DNA of 37,221 nt from Candidatus Hydrogenedentota bacterium (GTDB taxonomy: Bacteria; Hydrogenedentota; Hydrogenedentia; Hydrogenedentales; JAEUWI01): contig JAJRPE010000280.1 of NCBI GenBank assembly GCA_024280935.1, positions 1-37,221 of the forward strand, in the 5' to 3' direction. Under the pieces are notes generated by a model. It made no database searches and was not told the DNA's origin. It saw only the letters and a list, made by a program, of their open reading frames with translations. Within the stretch, counting starts at the first letter, position 1. Each line of letters starts with the position of its first letter. The position numbers and the translations under genes are program-made. Shown piece after piece: positions 23,076 to 31,403 of the stretch.

Positions 23076-23473
23076 CAACCACCGGCAAAGCCGGTGGTAT
23101 GAGGAAGGCCCCTGAAAGGAGCCGGTGTCACCGGTAAAACCGAGTGCTCTTTTAATCCACGAAGTGGATGACGGAACTTAGCCTGGGGTGAAGCGAGGTA
23201 CGAGCGAAACCCCAGGCATCTGTGTTCTTCACCTCCCAAACCCGCGTAGCGGGTGACGGAAACATCCCGGCATTCCGTCGACCGCTTCGCGGGCTTTCTC
23301 ATCCATCGTCCTTTATCCCCAGGGTTTCGCTCGTACCTCGCTCCACCGCTAAGTTCCTGTGCCCCTCCGGGGCACCTTCGTAATCCCACACGTTGATGTA
23401 TAGCGGAAGCATGCTGATATACGCCGGAACGGCAGAGCCTGATGAATTATCACCGGCAAAGCCGGTGGATTAA
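23076..23473. repeat. R3 palindromic repeat, copy 2
   Basis: This 398-bp block fills most of the 23016-23521 gap. It begins with CAACCACCGGCAAAGCCGGT and ends with ATCACCGGCAAAGCCGGTGG. Inside, CTGGGGTGAAGCGAGGTACG (from 23183) and CCCCAGGGTTTCGCTCGTAC (from 23317) are the arms of a long interrupted inverted repeat that extends to GGAACTTAG/CTAAGTTCC. CGCCGGAACGGCAGAGCC near 23422 is identical in copy 1 (4552). Several short hairpins (for example CCCGCGTAGCGGG) are in the middle. Confidence 0.7.
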
Positions 23474-23505
23474 CTATGATCAAGATTGTAGTGCTTCACT
23501 GCTCA

Positions 23506-23525
23506 CCTACCCTACCCTACCCTAC
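23506..23525. repeat. Pentanucleotide repeat (CCTAC)4 at the flhG stop
   Basis: Four perfect CCTAC units run across the flhG stop codon (TAG at 23522-23524). On the coding strand the stop is created by the repeat itself, so copy number changes would not alter the protein much but could affect the 3' end. Confidence 0.8.
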
Positions 23526-24379
23526 CCCTTCAGCCCAAAACTTTGGGCCACGCGACGGAAGAAGCCGTCTTTATGCATGGGCTGTCTTGTTTGCTGCTGC
23601 AGGAGCCGAGCGGCGATTTCGTGCATGCACTTGGACACAGGGGCGTGGGGGTAGGCCAGCATGAAGGGCTTGCTTTGCATGACGGCGTGGGACACCTGCA
23701 AGTCGCGCAAGAGATAGCCGAGACAGGATAAATTGCGGTTGAGATAGCGCTGGGACACGCCGGAAAGCTTGGTCGCCACCGCTTGGGCCTGGGCCGCGTT
23801 GGAGACCATATTCACCACAAGCCGCACGACGGTTTCGGAGCGGTTGGCGTAGAGGGTCTTGAGCATGGCATAGGCATCCACGACAGCCGGGTGCTCGGGC
23901 GTGGTAATCAGCAGAACCTCGTCTGCGGCGAGGGCAAAGGCGACGGCGTTGCGACCGATGCCGGCCATGGTGTCCAGGATGATGTAATCGCTCTGGGATT
24001 GAAGTTCCTGCAAACCGCCCAGGAGGTTCTGCCGACCCGCGCCCGTAAGATCGGCGATCTGAGCCAGCCCGGAGGAACCAGGCACGATGGTGATGCCACC
24101 GGGACCCTTGACCAGGATCTCGGAGATCGTTTTTTCGCCTTCAATCACGTGCTCCAGATTGTGCAGCGAGCTAAGGCCCAGGAGCACCTCCACGTTGGCC
24201 AGCCCCAGGTCAGCGTCCATGAGGATCACACGCTTCCCGTGGGCAGCCAGCGCGATAGCGAGATTTACGCTGGTGTTGGTCTTGCCCACGCCCCCCTTCC
24301 CACTGGTTACGGCCAATACCCGAGCCCCCCTGTTTTTGTTCCCCACCATGCCTCGGAGTCGTTGCGCTTGATCATCCAC
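23522..24379 (-). CDS. flhG: MinD/ParA-type ATPase FlhG (FleN/YlxH)
   Basis: This 285-residue P-loop ATPase limits flagellar number and pairs with FlhF. The deviant Walker A is SGKGGVGKTNTSVNL (about 26-40), followed by MDADLGLANVEVLLG and DTMAGIGRNAV. The N-terminal DQAQRLR motif, known in FlhG to stimulate the FlhF GTPase, supports the GTG start at 24379, which overlaps the flhF stop by eight bases. The C-terminal tail with SKCMHEIAARLLQQQ may act as the membrane-targeting helix. It is the last gene of the fliQ operon. Confidence 0.95.
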   Translation of the reverse strand: MDDQAQRLRGMVGNKNRGARVLAVTSGKGGVGKTNTSVNLAIALAAHGKRVILMDADLGLANVEVLLGLSSLHNLEHVIEGEKTISEILVKGPGGITIVPGSSGLAQIADLTGAGRQNLLGGLQELQSQSDYIILDTMAGIGRNAVAFALAADEVLLITTPEHPAVVDAYAMLKTLYANRSETVVRLVVNMVSNAAQAQAVATKLSGVSQRYLNRNLSCLGYLLRDLQVSHAVMQSKPFMLAYPHAPVSKCMHEIAARLLQQQTRQPMHKDGFFRRVAQSFGLKG

Positions 24380-25706
24380 GTTTCAATGTACCTTCCAGAA
24401 TCAGGTTCGCCACCGTTGCGGGCGACGCGATGCATATATCGTCGGGCACATTCTGCCCTGTGCTGAGATAGCTCAGGGGCAGACCCGATTCCGCCATGAC
24501 ACTCAACAGCGCACCGTACTGCCGGGTCTCGTCCACCTTGGTAAACAATACCGCCGTGGGGGTACAACACTTAAAATTAGAAAGAATGTTACGCATGTCA
24601 TCCAAGGGGGTGCCCGCGCTCATGACCAGCAAGGTTTCGTGCGGGCGAGCACTTAGCAGAACCCCTTTGAGTTCATTGATTTGCTCCAGATTAAACTGGC
24701 TCCCCCCCGCCGTATCGACGAGAACCAGGTCATACGACTGAAAGGCCTGCAAAGCCTCCGCCATCTCTTTGGGGTCCTGCACGATCTTCATGGGAAGCCC
24801 AATGATATTGGCGTAGACCTTCAATTGGTCCGTGGCCGCCACGCGGTAGGTGTCCGTCGTAATCAAGGCCACCCGGGCACGCTCGCGCACGGCGTAGTAG
24901 GCGGCCAGCTTGGCAAGGTTGGTCGTCTTCCCCACACCCGTGGGGCCACACAGCGCCACGACGCGGCACGTTCCGCCCTGGAGGGCCAGGCCACCCGTGC
25001 CATGGAGGAGCTTGCGGATCTCCATGTGGAGACGCTCCAGGAAGACCCGTTTTTCACGCATGAGGTGGAGGTCGCTGTTTTTCACGACCCCACCGATCAA
25101 CACGGCCGCCACCTTTCGGGCGACACCCCGCTCTATCAGCGTACGATAGTGGGGTGCGAATTCGGCGGGCAACCCCGCGCCGGGACTCTCCGCGTAAAGC
25201 ACCTCCATCATCTCCCGAATTTCCTGCAATTCCCGATGAACTTCCGGTGTCTGCGCACGGCTTTCCGGGGTGGGAAAGGGAAGCACAGGGGAGGGTGCCG
25301 CTTGGGATGCCACTGGTGCGCGACGCGGACCTGCCGGGGGCCGTGCCGCCGCCGTGCTTTTCTCTGCGGGTTTGGCGTTCATGCGGTGCTGGGCATCGCG
25401 CACGAGTTTCTCGAAATACTCCACCGTCTCTCCAGGCGCTTTGGAGGCCCCCGATGGCGGGGCGGTCTTGGAGGCCGCAACGTAGCGCCGTTCGGCAGCG
25501 CTGGGCCTGCGCACTTGGGAGGCCAGGGTATTGGTGGGCACCGAAGCCGTCACTTCCACCATCTTACGGCCAAAAAAACCGAAGATCCCCCCCTCTTGAA
25601 CTTCGGCGGTATTGATAACGAGGGCCTCAGGTCCAAATTGCTTCTGAACCTGCCGCCACGCTTCTTCCAGGGTCCGCGCCCGTATTTTATGAAACTGTTG
25701 CGCCAT
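24372..25706 (-). CDS. flhF: Flagellar placement GTPase FlhF (SRP-type)
   Basis: FlhF is the SRP-family GTPase that sets flagellar position and recruits early basal-body parts. The 444 residues comprise a basic B domain at the start (HKIRARTLEEAWRQVQKQFG), a Pro/Ala-rich linker (about 90-160), an N domain and the G domain. G motifs are CGPTGVGKTTNLAKLA (G1, about 230), TTDTYRVAATDQL, DTAG (G3) and FTKVDETRQYG (G4). The gene begins one base after the flhA stop and overlaps flhG. The presence of both FlhF and FlhG suggests polar or otherwise numerically controlled flagella. Confidence 0.97.
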   Translation of the reverse strand: MAQQFHKIRARTLEEAWRQVQKQFGPEALVINTAEVQEGGIFGFFGRKMVEVTASVPTNTLASQVRRPSAAERRYVAASKTAPPSGASKAPGETVEYFEKLVRDAQHRMNAKPAEKSTAAARPPAGPRRAPVASQAAPSPVLPFPTPESRAQTPEVHRELQEIREMMEVLYAESPGAGLPAEFAPHYRTLIERGVARKVAAVLIGGVVKNSDLHLMREKRVFLERLHMEIRKLLHGTGGLALQGGTCRVVALCGPTGVGKTTNLAKLAAYYAVRERARVALITTDTYRVAATDQLKVYANIIGLPMKIVQDPKEMAEALQAFQSYDLVLVDTAGGSQFNLEQINELKGVLLSARPHETLLVMSAGTPLDDMRNILSNFKCCTPTAVLFTKVDETRQYGALLSVMAESGLPLSYLSTGQNVPDDICIASPATVANLILEGTLKRG

Positions 25707-25707
25707 G

Positions 25708-27792
25708 TTATGCGCTCACCTGACCAACGCTTTCGAGGGTAATAGCAGGATCGATCTCGTTATAGGAAAGTACGACCACCTTGGGGATACGACGCTCAAC
25801 AATACGTCTAAAATAACGCCGAACCGGGGCTGACGTTAATACTACCGGATCCTGACCACTAACTACGAGGGGTTTCAGGGCTTCGGCGCACCGCTCGCTG
25901 ATGGCATCGGCCTTCTCCGGCGGCACAGGGATGTAGTCGCCCGTCTGGGAGGTGTTGACCGCGTTAAGCACCTCCTCCTCCAATTCGGGGGCCAGCGTTA
26001 CAACATGGAGCACCGCATCTTCATCCCCATAGGCGCTGCAAATTTCTCGGGCGAGGGCGTGGCGCACATACTCCGTAAGCACCTCGGCGTCTTTCGTTCG
26101 GGGCGCGTAATCGCACAAGGTCTCCAACACCGTCTCCAGATTCCGAATGGAAACCCGTTCGCGCAACAGATTGTGGAGGACTTTCTGCACCTCCCCCGCT
26201 GTCAACAACTTGGGTATAAGCTCTTCCACCACCGTGGGCGACACTTCCTTCAGGTGATTCACGAGCACCTGCACGTCTTCCCTGGTCAGCAGTTCCTCGG
26301 CATGCCCCATAATAAGCTCGGTAAGATGGGTCGCCACCACGGCCGAAGGTTCAACGATGGTGTAGCCGAGCCGTTCCGCCTTGTCCCGGTCCCGGGCAGG
26401 CACCCAGACGGCCTGCAAGCCGAAGGCAGGCTCTTGCGTGGGATAGCCTTCAATCTCTTCTTCCACCAAGCCGGGATTCATGGCGAGAAAATGGTCTGGC
26501 ATAAGCTCATAAGAGGCAATAACCGATTCTCGCAGCTTAACCTGGTACTCGTTGGGACGGAGGCGCATGTTATCCACGATACGAACCACGGGAACGATAA
26601 AGCCCATCTTCGTCGCCGTCTGCTGGCGGATGACCTGGATGCGGGTGAGGAGATCGCCACCCTGTCCCGGATCGGCCATCGTGATAAGTCCGTAGCCCAA
26701 CTCAATCTTGAGGGGGTCTACCGTAAGAAGGTCCTCCGTCCGCTCTGCCGGTTTTTCCTCCGCAGCCTCCGCCGCCTCATAGCTTGCCTCCAAGTTCATG
26801 GCCGCCTCCTTCACCTTCATCTGAGAGGCTACATAGGTCAATCCGGCCAGAAACAGGCCAACCGCAAAAAAAGGCAGTGTCGGCATACCGGGCATTATTC
26901 CGAAAACAACCATGACGGCCGCCGTCGCGCCAAGGGCACGCGGCTGCTGTGTCAACTGCCCGCTGAGGTCTTTCCCCAAATTATCGTCCGACACGGTCCG
27001 TGTCACAACGAGGCCAGCGGACAGGGAAATGATAAGAGACGGCACCTGGGAAACCAATCCATCGCCGATGGTCAGGCGCGTATAAAGCTGGAGCGCCTCC
27101 GAGAAGCCCAAGTCAAGCATCCACACGCCCACGACAAGGCCCACGACGATATTGATGATGGTAATAATGAGGCCCGCAATAGCGTCCCCGCGGACGAACT
27201 TCGTGGCACCATCCATGGCACCGTAAAAATCCGCTTCCTTCTCGATGGCCCGCCGCCGCTCCCGGGCCTCCTGCTCCGTGAGCAGACCGGCGTTCAGATC
27301 GGAGTCCACCCCCATTTGCTTGCCCGGCATGGCATCAAGTGTGAATCGGGCGGCCACTTCGGAAATACGTGTCGCGCCCTTGGTGATTACGACAAACTGA
27401 ATAATCACCAAGATGGCAAAGATAACGATGCCCACGGGTAGGCTACCCGCCGTGACAAAACCACCGAAGGCATCAATAACGTTTCCGCCGTCCGCCTGGG
27501 AAAGAATCAGGCGCGTGGTTGCCACGTTGAGGCTCAGCCGAAAAAAGGTCAGCATGAGCAGCAAGGCGGGAAACACAGAAAACTCCGTCGGGCGTTGAAG
27601 GTAGATGGTGCTCAACAAAACCACCACGGAAATGGAGATATTGACGGTCAGCAATATATCGACCAACGCCGTCGGAATGGGCACAAAAAGGATAAGCAAT
27701 ACCGCGATTACAGCTGCGGAAAGGGCGAGATCCTGATTCTTTCCCAGGAAATCGCTGGCGCGGTTTTGTATCGAATTGACTGGAGCGGCCAT
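25708..27792 (-). CDS. flhA: Flagellar type III export gate protein FlhA
   Basis: FlhA is the nonameric ion-driven gate of the flagellar export apparatus. The 694 residues match the family. About eight membrane helices fill the first ~320 residues (LALSAAVIAVLLILFVPIPT; VVVLLSTIYLQRPTEFSVFP), with the FHIPEP-region motif TRLILSQADGGNVIDAFGGF and the cytoplasmic loop KEADFYGAMDGATKFVRGDA. The C-terminal cytoplasmic substrate-docking domain follows (FVPVVRIVDNMRL-type start, ending SYNEIDPAI). The ATG at 27792 lies five bases after the flhB stop, with AAGG/GGGGAG upstream. No truncation or odd substitution was noticed. Confidence 0.98.
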   Translation of the reverse strand: MAAPVNSIQNRASDFLGKNQDLALSAAVIAVLLILFVPIPTALVDILLTVNISISVVVLLSTIYLQRPTEFSVFPALLLMLTFFRLSLNVATTRLILSQADGGNVIDAFGGFVTAGSLPVGIVIFAILVIIQFVVITKGATRISEVAARFTLDAMPGKQMGVDSDLNAGLLTEQEARERRRAIEKEADFYGAMDGATKFVRGDAIAGLIITIINIVVGLVVGVWMLDLGFSEALQLYTRLTIGDGLVSQVPSLIISLSAGLVVTRTVSDDNLGKDLSGQLTQQPRALGATAAVMVVFGIMPGMPTLPFFAVGLFLAGLTYVASQMKVKEAAMNLEASYEAAEAAEEKPAERTEDLLTVDPLKIELGYGLITMADPGQGGDLLTRIQVIRQQTATKMGFIVPVVRIVDNMRLRPNEYQVKLRESVIASYELMPDHFLAMNPGLVEEEIEGYPTQEPAFGLQAVWVPARDRDKAERLGYTIVEPSAVVATHLTELIMGHAEELLTREDVQVLVNHLKEVSPTVVEELIPKLLTAGEVQKVLHNLLRERVSIRNLETVLETLCDYAPRTKDAEVLTEYVRHALAREICSAYGDEDAVLHVVTLAPELEEEVLNAVNTSQTGDYIPVPPEKADAISERCAEALKPLVVSGQDPVVLTSAPVRRYFRRIVERRIPKVVVLSYNEIDPAITLESVGQVSA

Positions 27793-27797
27793 CTACC

Positions 27798-28907
27798 TTA
27801 GCTCCCCGTCGCTTTCCAGGCCGATTCGCGCTCCTGGATTTTTGCCTGCCGCTGGTCAATGCTGTACACGAAGGAGAGGACTTCCGCCACCGCGCGAAAG
27901 AGACTCTCTGGAATTCCCTGGCCCACGTCGATACTCCGGTAAAGGGCTCGGGCCAATTCAGGCTTTTGCACGATGGGCACATCGTGTTCCGTGGCAATGG
28001 CACGAATTTTCTCGGCCATCTTGCGGGCGCCCTTCGCCACGACAACAGGACTCCTCATCTCGCCCATTTCATAGCGGATAGCCACAGCGAAGCGCACCGG
28101 GTTGGTAATGATCACGTCGGCTTCGGGCACATCCTGCATCATCTTCTGCGTCGCCATTTGCCGTTGTAACTGGCGGACCTTGCGCTTTATCTGGGGGTCG
28201 CCTTCCAGCTCGCGCGACTCCATTTTGACTTCCTGGTGGGTCATGCGCAAGTCCTGCAAATGCTGCCAACGCTGGTAGGCAAAGTCGAAAAGGCCGAGAA
28301 TGATCATGACCAGCGCAATGCGCCACCACACCGAATACACAAGCCCTGTCACCCCGCTTAGAATACCGAGGGGTGTCATGGCCATGAGAACCACAAACTC
28401 GCCGACGCGGTCCCGCATCGCAAACCAAACCACGGCAACCACAAGGGTGAGCTTTGCGAGCGATTTTACGAGTTCCACCAGCGAACGAATAGAAACAAAT
28501 CGTTGCGCCCCGGTAATGGGATTCAGCCGGGAAAACTTGGGCACCAACGGCTTGCCCGTAAGAAGTATGCCAACCTGGGCCAAATTCACCAGCAAGCCAA
28601 CCGACATGATCATCAGCGCCAGTGGAAGAACACAATACGCAAGATAGCGAATCACGCCCATTGCCAGGGGCTGCAGCCCCACCTGCTCCACCGTCAATTC
28701 ATGGGCATGGCCGATATAGTAGCGCCCCGCATCCAGGAGATACTCCATGCTCATGGGACCGAAAAACACGAGCGCCACCAGTGCCGTAGCCAAGGCAATG
28801 CCACTGCCGAGATCCTGGCTCTTGGCAATATTCCCCTCCATCCGAGACTTCTGGATCTTCTGCTGACTCGCAGGTAATGACTTGTCGCCGCCGGTATCTT
28901 CCGCCAT
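27798..28907 (-). CDS. flhB: Flagellar export switch protein FlhB with altered cleavage motif
   Basis: FlhB controls the switch from rod/hook to filament export. The 369 residues include the N-terminal ASQQKIQKSRMEGNIAKSQD, four membrane helices (about 30-210) and the cytoplasmic domain with EVKMESRELEGDPQIKRKVR. The autocleavage motif, normally NPTH, reads NPVR here (VIITNPVRFAVAIRYE, near residue 268). The Asn-Pro pair at which cleavage occurs is kept, but Thr and His are replaced. Downstream, GIPESLFRAVAEVLSFVY is typical. The gene starts nine bases after the fliR stop. Whether the variant cleaves is unknown. Confidence 0.96.
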   Translation of the reverse strand: MAEDTGGDKSLPASQQKIQKSRMEGNIAKSQDLGSGIALATALVALVFFGPMSMEYLLDAGRYYIGHAHELTVEQVGLQPLAMGVIRYLAYCVLPLALMIMSVGLLVNLAQVGILLTGKPLVPKFSRLNPITGAQRFVSIRSLVELVKSLAKLTLVVAVVWFAMRDRVGEFVVLMAMTPLGILSGVTGLVYSVWWRIALVMIILGLFDFAYQRWQHLQDLRMTHQEVKMESRELEGDPQIKRKVRQLQRQMATQKMMQDVPEADVIITNPVRFAVAIRYEMGEMRSPVVVAKGARKMAEKIRAIATEHDVPIVQKPELARALYRSIDVGQGIPESLFRAVAEVLSFVYSIDQRQAKIQERESAWKATGS

Positions 28908-28916
28908 GCCGCTACC

Positions 28917-29684
28917 CTATCCCATACCCTGGATCAACGTGTCGAGCCGAATAAACGTCCGCTCAAAAACACCATTAAGAACCTGGAGGTAGATACTGAT
29001 ACTGAGGGCGGTAACGATCAAGCCCGTCGCAATCGTCACGGGAAAGCCCACAACGAACAACTGAATCTGGGGAACGACGCGGCCAAGAAGCCCCATGGTG
29101 ACGTAGGCCAACATCATGGCGGCGGCCACGGGCGCGGCGATGATAAGCCCATCCACGAACATGGCCTGGCCCCACCGTGTCATCTCCCAAAGCAAATCGG
29201 GCTTCGCTGCGAATCCACCGATGGGAATCACTTCGAATGTATGAACAAAACCTCGAATCATCACATGGTGCAGATTCATCACGAGCATGTAGAGCACGGC
29301 CAGAATAAACAGAAAAAAACCGAAGATGGACGACTGGGTTTCCAAAGCCGGATTAAAGACGTTCATCATACCGAAGCCCGACTGCATATCCATGATTTGT
29401 CCGCCCACCTGGACAGCGGAAAAAACCATCCCCACGACAAAGCCCACCAACAATCCAATCAGGAACTCGCCTATCGCCAACAGGGCAAAGGCAACGTTGG
29501 CATCCGGAATCCCGACTTCCAGCATGGGCAGGGTTGGCGTAATCAGCATGGCGCCAAAAACTGCAAAGCCAACTTTTGCGGCGAGCGGCACGTTGCTCGA
29601 TCCGAGCACAGGGGCCGCCACCATGAGCCCGGAAAAACGAATCAGCACCAGGAGAAAGAGCTTCAAGATCTCCAATTCGGCCAT
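28917..29684 (-). CDS. fliR: Flagellar export apparatus protein FliR
   Basis: FliR is a core membrane component of the FliPQR export gate. The 255-residue protein has about six hydrophobic helices (LILKLFLLVLIRFSGLMVAA near the start; LLAIGEFLIGLLVGFVVGMV in the middle) and the family stretch GGQIMDMQSGFGMMNVFNPA. AGGA precedes the ATG at 29684, 49 bp after the fliQ stop. Length and motifs are normal. Confidence 0.97.
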   Translation of the reverse strand: MAELEILKLFLLVLIRFSGLMVAAPVLGSSNVPLAAKVGFAVFGAMLITPTLPMLEVGIPDANVAFALLAIGEFLIGLLVGFVVGMVFSAVQVGGQIMDMQSGFGMMNVFNPALETQSSIFGFFLFILAVLYMLVMNLHHVMIRGFVHTFEVIPIGGFAAKPDLLWEMTRWGQAMFVDGLIIAAPVAAAMMLAYVTMGLLGRVVPQIQLFVVGFPVTIATGLIVTALSISIYLQVLNGVFERTFIRLDTLIQGMG

Positions 29685-29733
29685 GATTCGTTTTTCCTAT
29701 TCCAAGTACTTCCCGTCACCCCCCGTCACACCG

Positions 29734-30009
29734 CTAACGGGGCAATACGAGGGTATCAATATTCCCGTACAAGTCCCGCACAAAAAAAAGAACCGTGTCG
29801 GACATCCAAGGCAAGAACAGCACGAACATCACCATGACCACCACAATCTTTGGAACGAAGGTCAGGGTGATTTCCTGGATCTGGGTGACCGATTGAAAAA
29901 TACTGATGGTCAGTCCCACCACCATCCCGGAGAGCAACATGGGTGCGGAAGCCAGCAGGGTAACCCACATGGCCCGTTGTCCAATATCCACAATATCATC
30001 GAGTGTCAT
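29734..30009 (-). CDS. fliQ: Flagellar export apparatus protein FliQ
   Basis: The ATG at 30009 gives 91 residues, the family's usual size, beginning MTLDDIVDIGQRAMWVTLLA. Two membrane helices are present: LLASAPMLLSGMVVGLTISI and IVVVMVMFVLFLPW, the latter after the loop QSVTQIQEITLTFVPK, which is diagnostic of FliQ. A frame continuing to 30126 would add residues encoded by the promoter region and is rejected. It is the first gene of the operon; fliP and fliO, often just upstream in other genomes, are absent here. Confidence 0.95.
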   Translation of the reverse strand: MTLDDIVDIGQRAMWVTLLASAPMLLSGMVVGLTISIFQSVTQIQEITLTFVPKIVVVMVMFVLFLPWMSDTVLFFVRDLYGNIDTLVLPR

Positions 30010-30079
30010 GGTGCCTGTCCATCCGCAACCACCCGAACCGCACGGATCTACTCGGGCAGGGAGGAAGCTCATCACGGAT

Positions 30080-30108
30080 ACCATACCACAATATGTGGCA
30101 CCTGTCAA
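30080..30108 (-). promoter_or_regulatory. Sigma-70 promoter of the fliQ-flhG operon with internal palindrome
   Basis: On the minus strand the -35 is a perfect TTGACA (30103-30108) and the -10 is TATGGT (30080-30085), 17 bp apart. The predicted start near 30073 gives a leader of about 65 nt. The spacer holds a palindrome (CCACA-N3-TGTGG, 30086-30098), placed as a repressor operator would be. No sigma-28 or sigma-54 motif was found for this operon. Confidence 0.65.
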
Positions 30109-30177
30109 CAAAGATAAAATCCGCAACTAGCTATTTTGCAAGGACTTACGAAACACCCCTTATTGTAAATACACCCA

Positions 30178-30198
30178 AAACACCCATATATGGTGTTT
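30178..30198. promoter_or_regulatory. Palindrome AAACACC-N7-GGTGTTT, possible operator
   Basis: A 7-bp inverted repeat with an A/T-only centre lies in the fliQ-ubiE divergent gap, preceded by further ACACCC direct repeats (30153-30176). It may bind a regulator of either neighbour; no promoter for ubiE could be identified with confidence. Confidence 0.3.
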
Positions 30199-30243
30199 GG
30201 TCCGTTTGTGCCGCCAAACAATGGAGCCAAAGTACGCGATAGG

Positions 30244-30438
30244 GGGTGCCACCCTCACGCGGAGGAGCGAAGCGGGGGAGCTTGCGGGTGCAAAGCATCA
30301 AAACCAGAGTTACTATCAAAAAATGGACCCTATAGGTTGTCGTCACGCACTCCCTGACCACATGATACCGCAGATAATTTCCGCGAACCCGCACCCGCAA
30401 ACTTGGCCGGGAACCGGCTGCGTGTGAGGGTGGCACCC
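30244..30438. repeat. R2 paired palindromic repeat, copy 3
   Basis: GGGTGCCACCCTCACGCGGA starts at 30244 and the inverse unit ends TGTGAGGGTGGCACCC at 30438, 195 bp as in copy 2. The tails GCTTGCGGGTGC and GCACCCGCAAAC also pair. The left unit shares GGAGGAGCGAAGCGGGGGAG with copy 1; the right unit has the self-complementary GGCCGGGAACCGGC. It lies between the flagellar promoter and ubiE. Confidence 0.7.
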
Positions 30439-30568
30439 TTTATGCCCCCCTTTACGGCACTGCATTGCTACGTTGAATTCACGCTCCCAATCACATAGGA
30501 TCAGGACCACCCATCGCCCCACACCGGGCCTCGGCCCCCTGTCTCTACCCCTATCAAGGTTATACCCC

Positions 30569-31294
30569 GTGCCCGAAACTTCCCCCCAAAGCCCGTCGCG
30601 AATGCAGGCCTTCAAGATGTTTGACCGCATCGCACACCGCTACGACCTCCTCAATCGCCTCCTCTCCTTCGGAACCGATGTCCGCTGGCGCAAGACAATG
30701 AACCGGCGCATCCCGGCGGGCAAGAATCTCTGTGTACTCGATCTCGCCACGGGCACCGCCGATGTGCTCATCGCTATGGAACGGGCCTGCCCCAACGTCA
30801 CATCCGGGGTCGGGCTCGACATGTCCGGCGGCATGCTGAAATATGGTCAGCAGAAACTGATCGCCATGGGCCTGGACCAGAAATACCGCCTCGTCCGGGG
30901 TGATGCCACCGCCCTCGGACTGGCCGACGCACAGTTTGATGCCGTCACTATTTCCTTTGGGATTCGGAATGTGCTGGATGTCTCCGAGGGACTTCGGGAA
31001 ATGCGCCGCATTCTTAAACCCGGTGGTCGCGCCCTCATCCTCGAATTCTCCCTGCCCGCGAATCGCCCCTTTCGCGCCTGCTACCTCTTTTACTTCCGCA
31101 ACATCCTCCCTCGACTCGGTGCCCTGATCTCCGGCGATTCCCATGCCTACAAATACCTGAACGAGACGGTGGAAACCTTCCCCTATGGCGAAGACTTCTG
31201 CAAACTCATGCGGGACGCAGGTTTCGAGGACGTGACCGCCACACCGCTAACCTTTGGTATTGCGAGTTTGTATCAGGGGGAGGTTGAAGTTTGA
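30569..31294 (+). CDS. ubiE: Ubiquinone/menaquinone biosynthesis C-methyltransferase
   Basis: UbiE/MenG methylates the quinone ring using S-adenosylmethionine. A GTG at 30569 with AAGG ten bases upstream gives 241 residues. That start places FDRIAHRYDLLNRLLSFGTD near residue 20, as in the family; an upstream ATG at 30473 would add a Pro/Ser-rich stretch and is less likely. SAM motif I is VLDLATGTADVLIA and the signature FDAVTISFGIRNVLDVSEGL is present, followed by LKPGGRALILEFS. Whether the organism makes menaquinone or ubiquinone cannot be told here. No terminator was seen downstream. Confidence 0.92.
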   Translation: MPETSPQSPSRMQAFKMFDRIAHRYDLLNRLLSFGTDVRWRKTMNRRIPAGKNLCVLDLATGTADVLIAMERACPNVTSGVGLDMSGGMLKYGQQKLIAMGLDQKYRLVRGDATALGLADAQFDAVTISFGIRNVLDVSEGLREMRRILKPGGRALILEFSLPANRPFRACYLFYFRNILPRLGALISGDSHAYKYLNETVETFPYGEDFCKLMRDAGFEDVTATPLTFGIASLYQGEVEV

Positions 31295-31403
31295 GGGGGG
31301 CGGGGGCAGGAGTGCGGACTTTCCAGTTCGCAACAAAGGCGACGTGATGCCAACAATAGCGGCTGGGCCTTTTCTGTGACCACCATGCACCGACTTACGC
31401 ATC

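Noticed and set aside
23072-23389. 105-codon minus-strand frame in the R3 block
   Set aside because: It lies wholly in palindromic repeat sequence that recurs elsewhere; the predicted peptide is a translation of the repeat.
24372-24379. Overlap of flhF and flhG considered as a frameshift or fusion
   Set aside because: Both proteins are complete with their own motifs; the GTG start at 24379 keeps the DQAQRLR motif, so it is ordinary translational coupling.
26005-27441. 478-codon plus-strand open frame over flhA
   Set aside because: Antisense to flhA; no membrane pattern or motif of its own.
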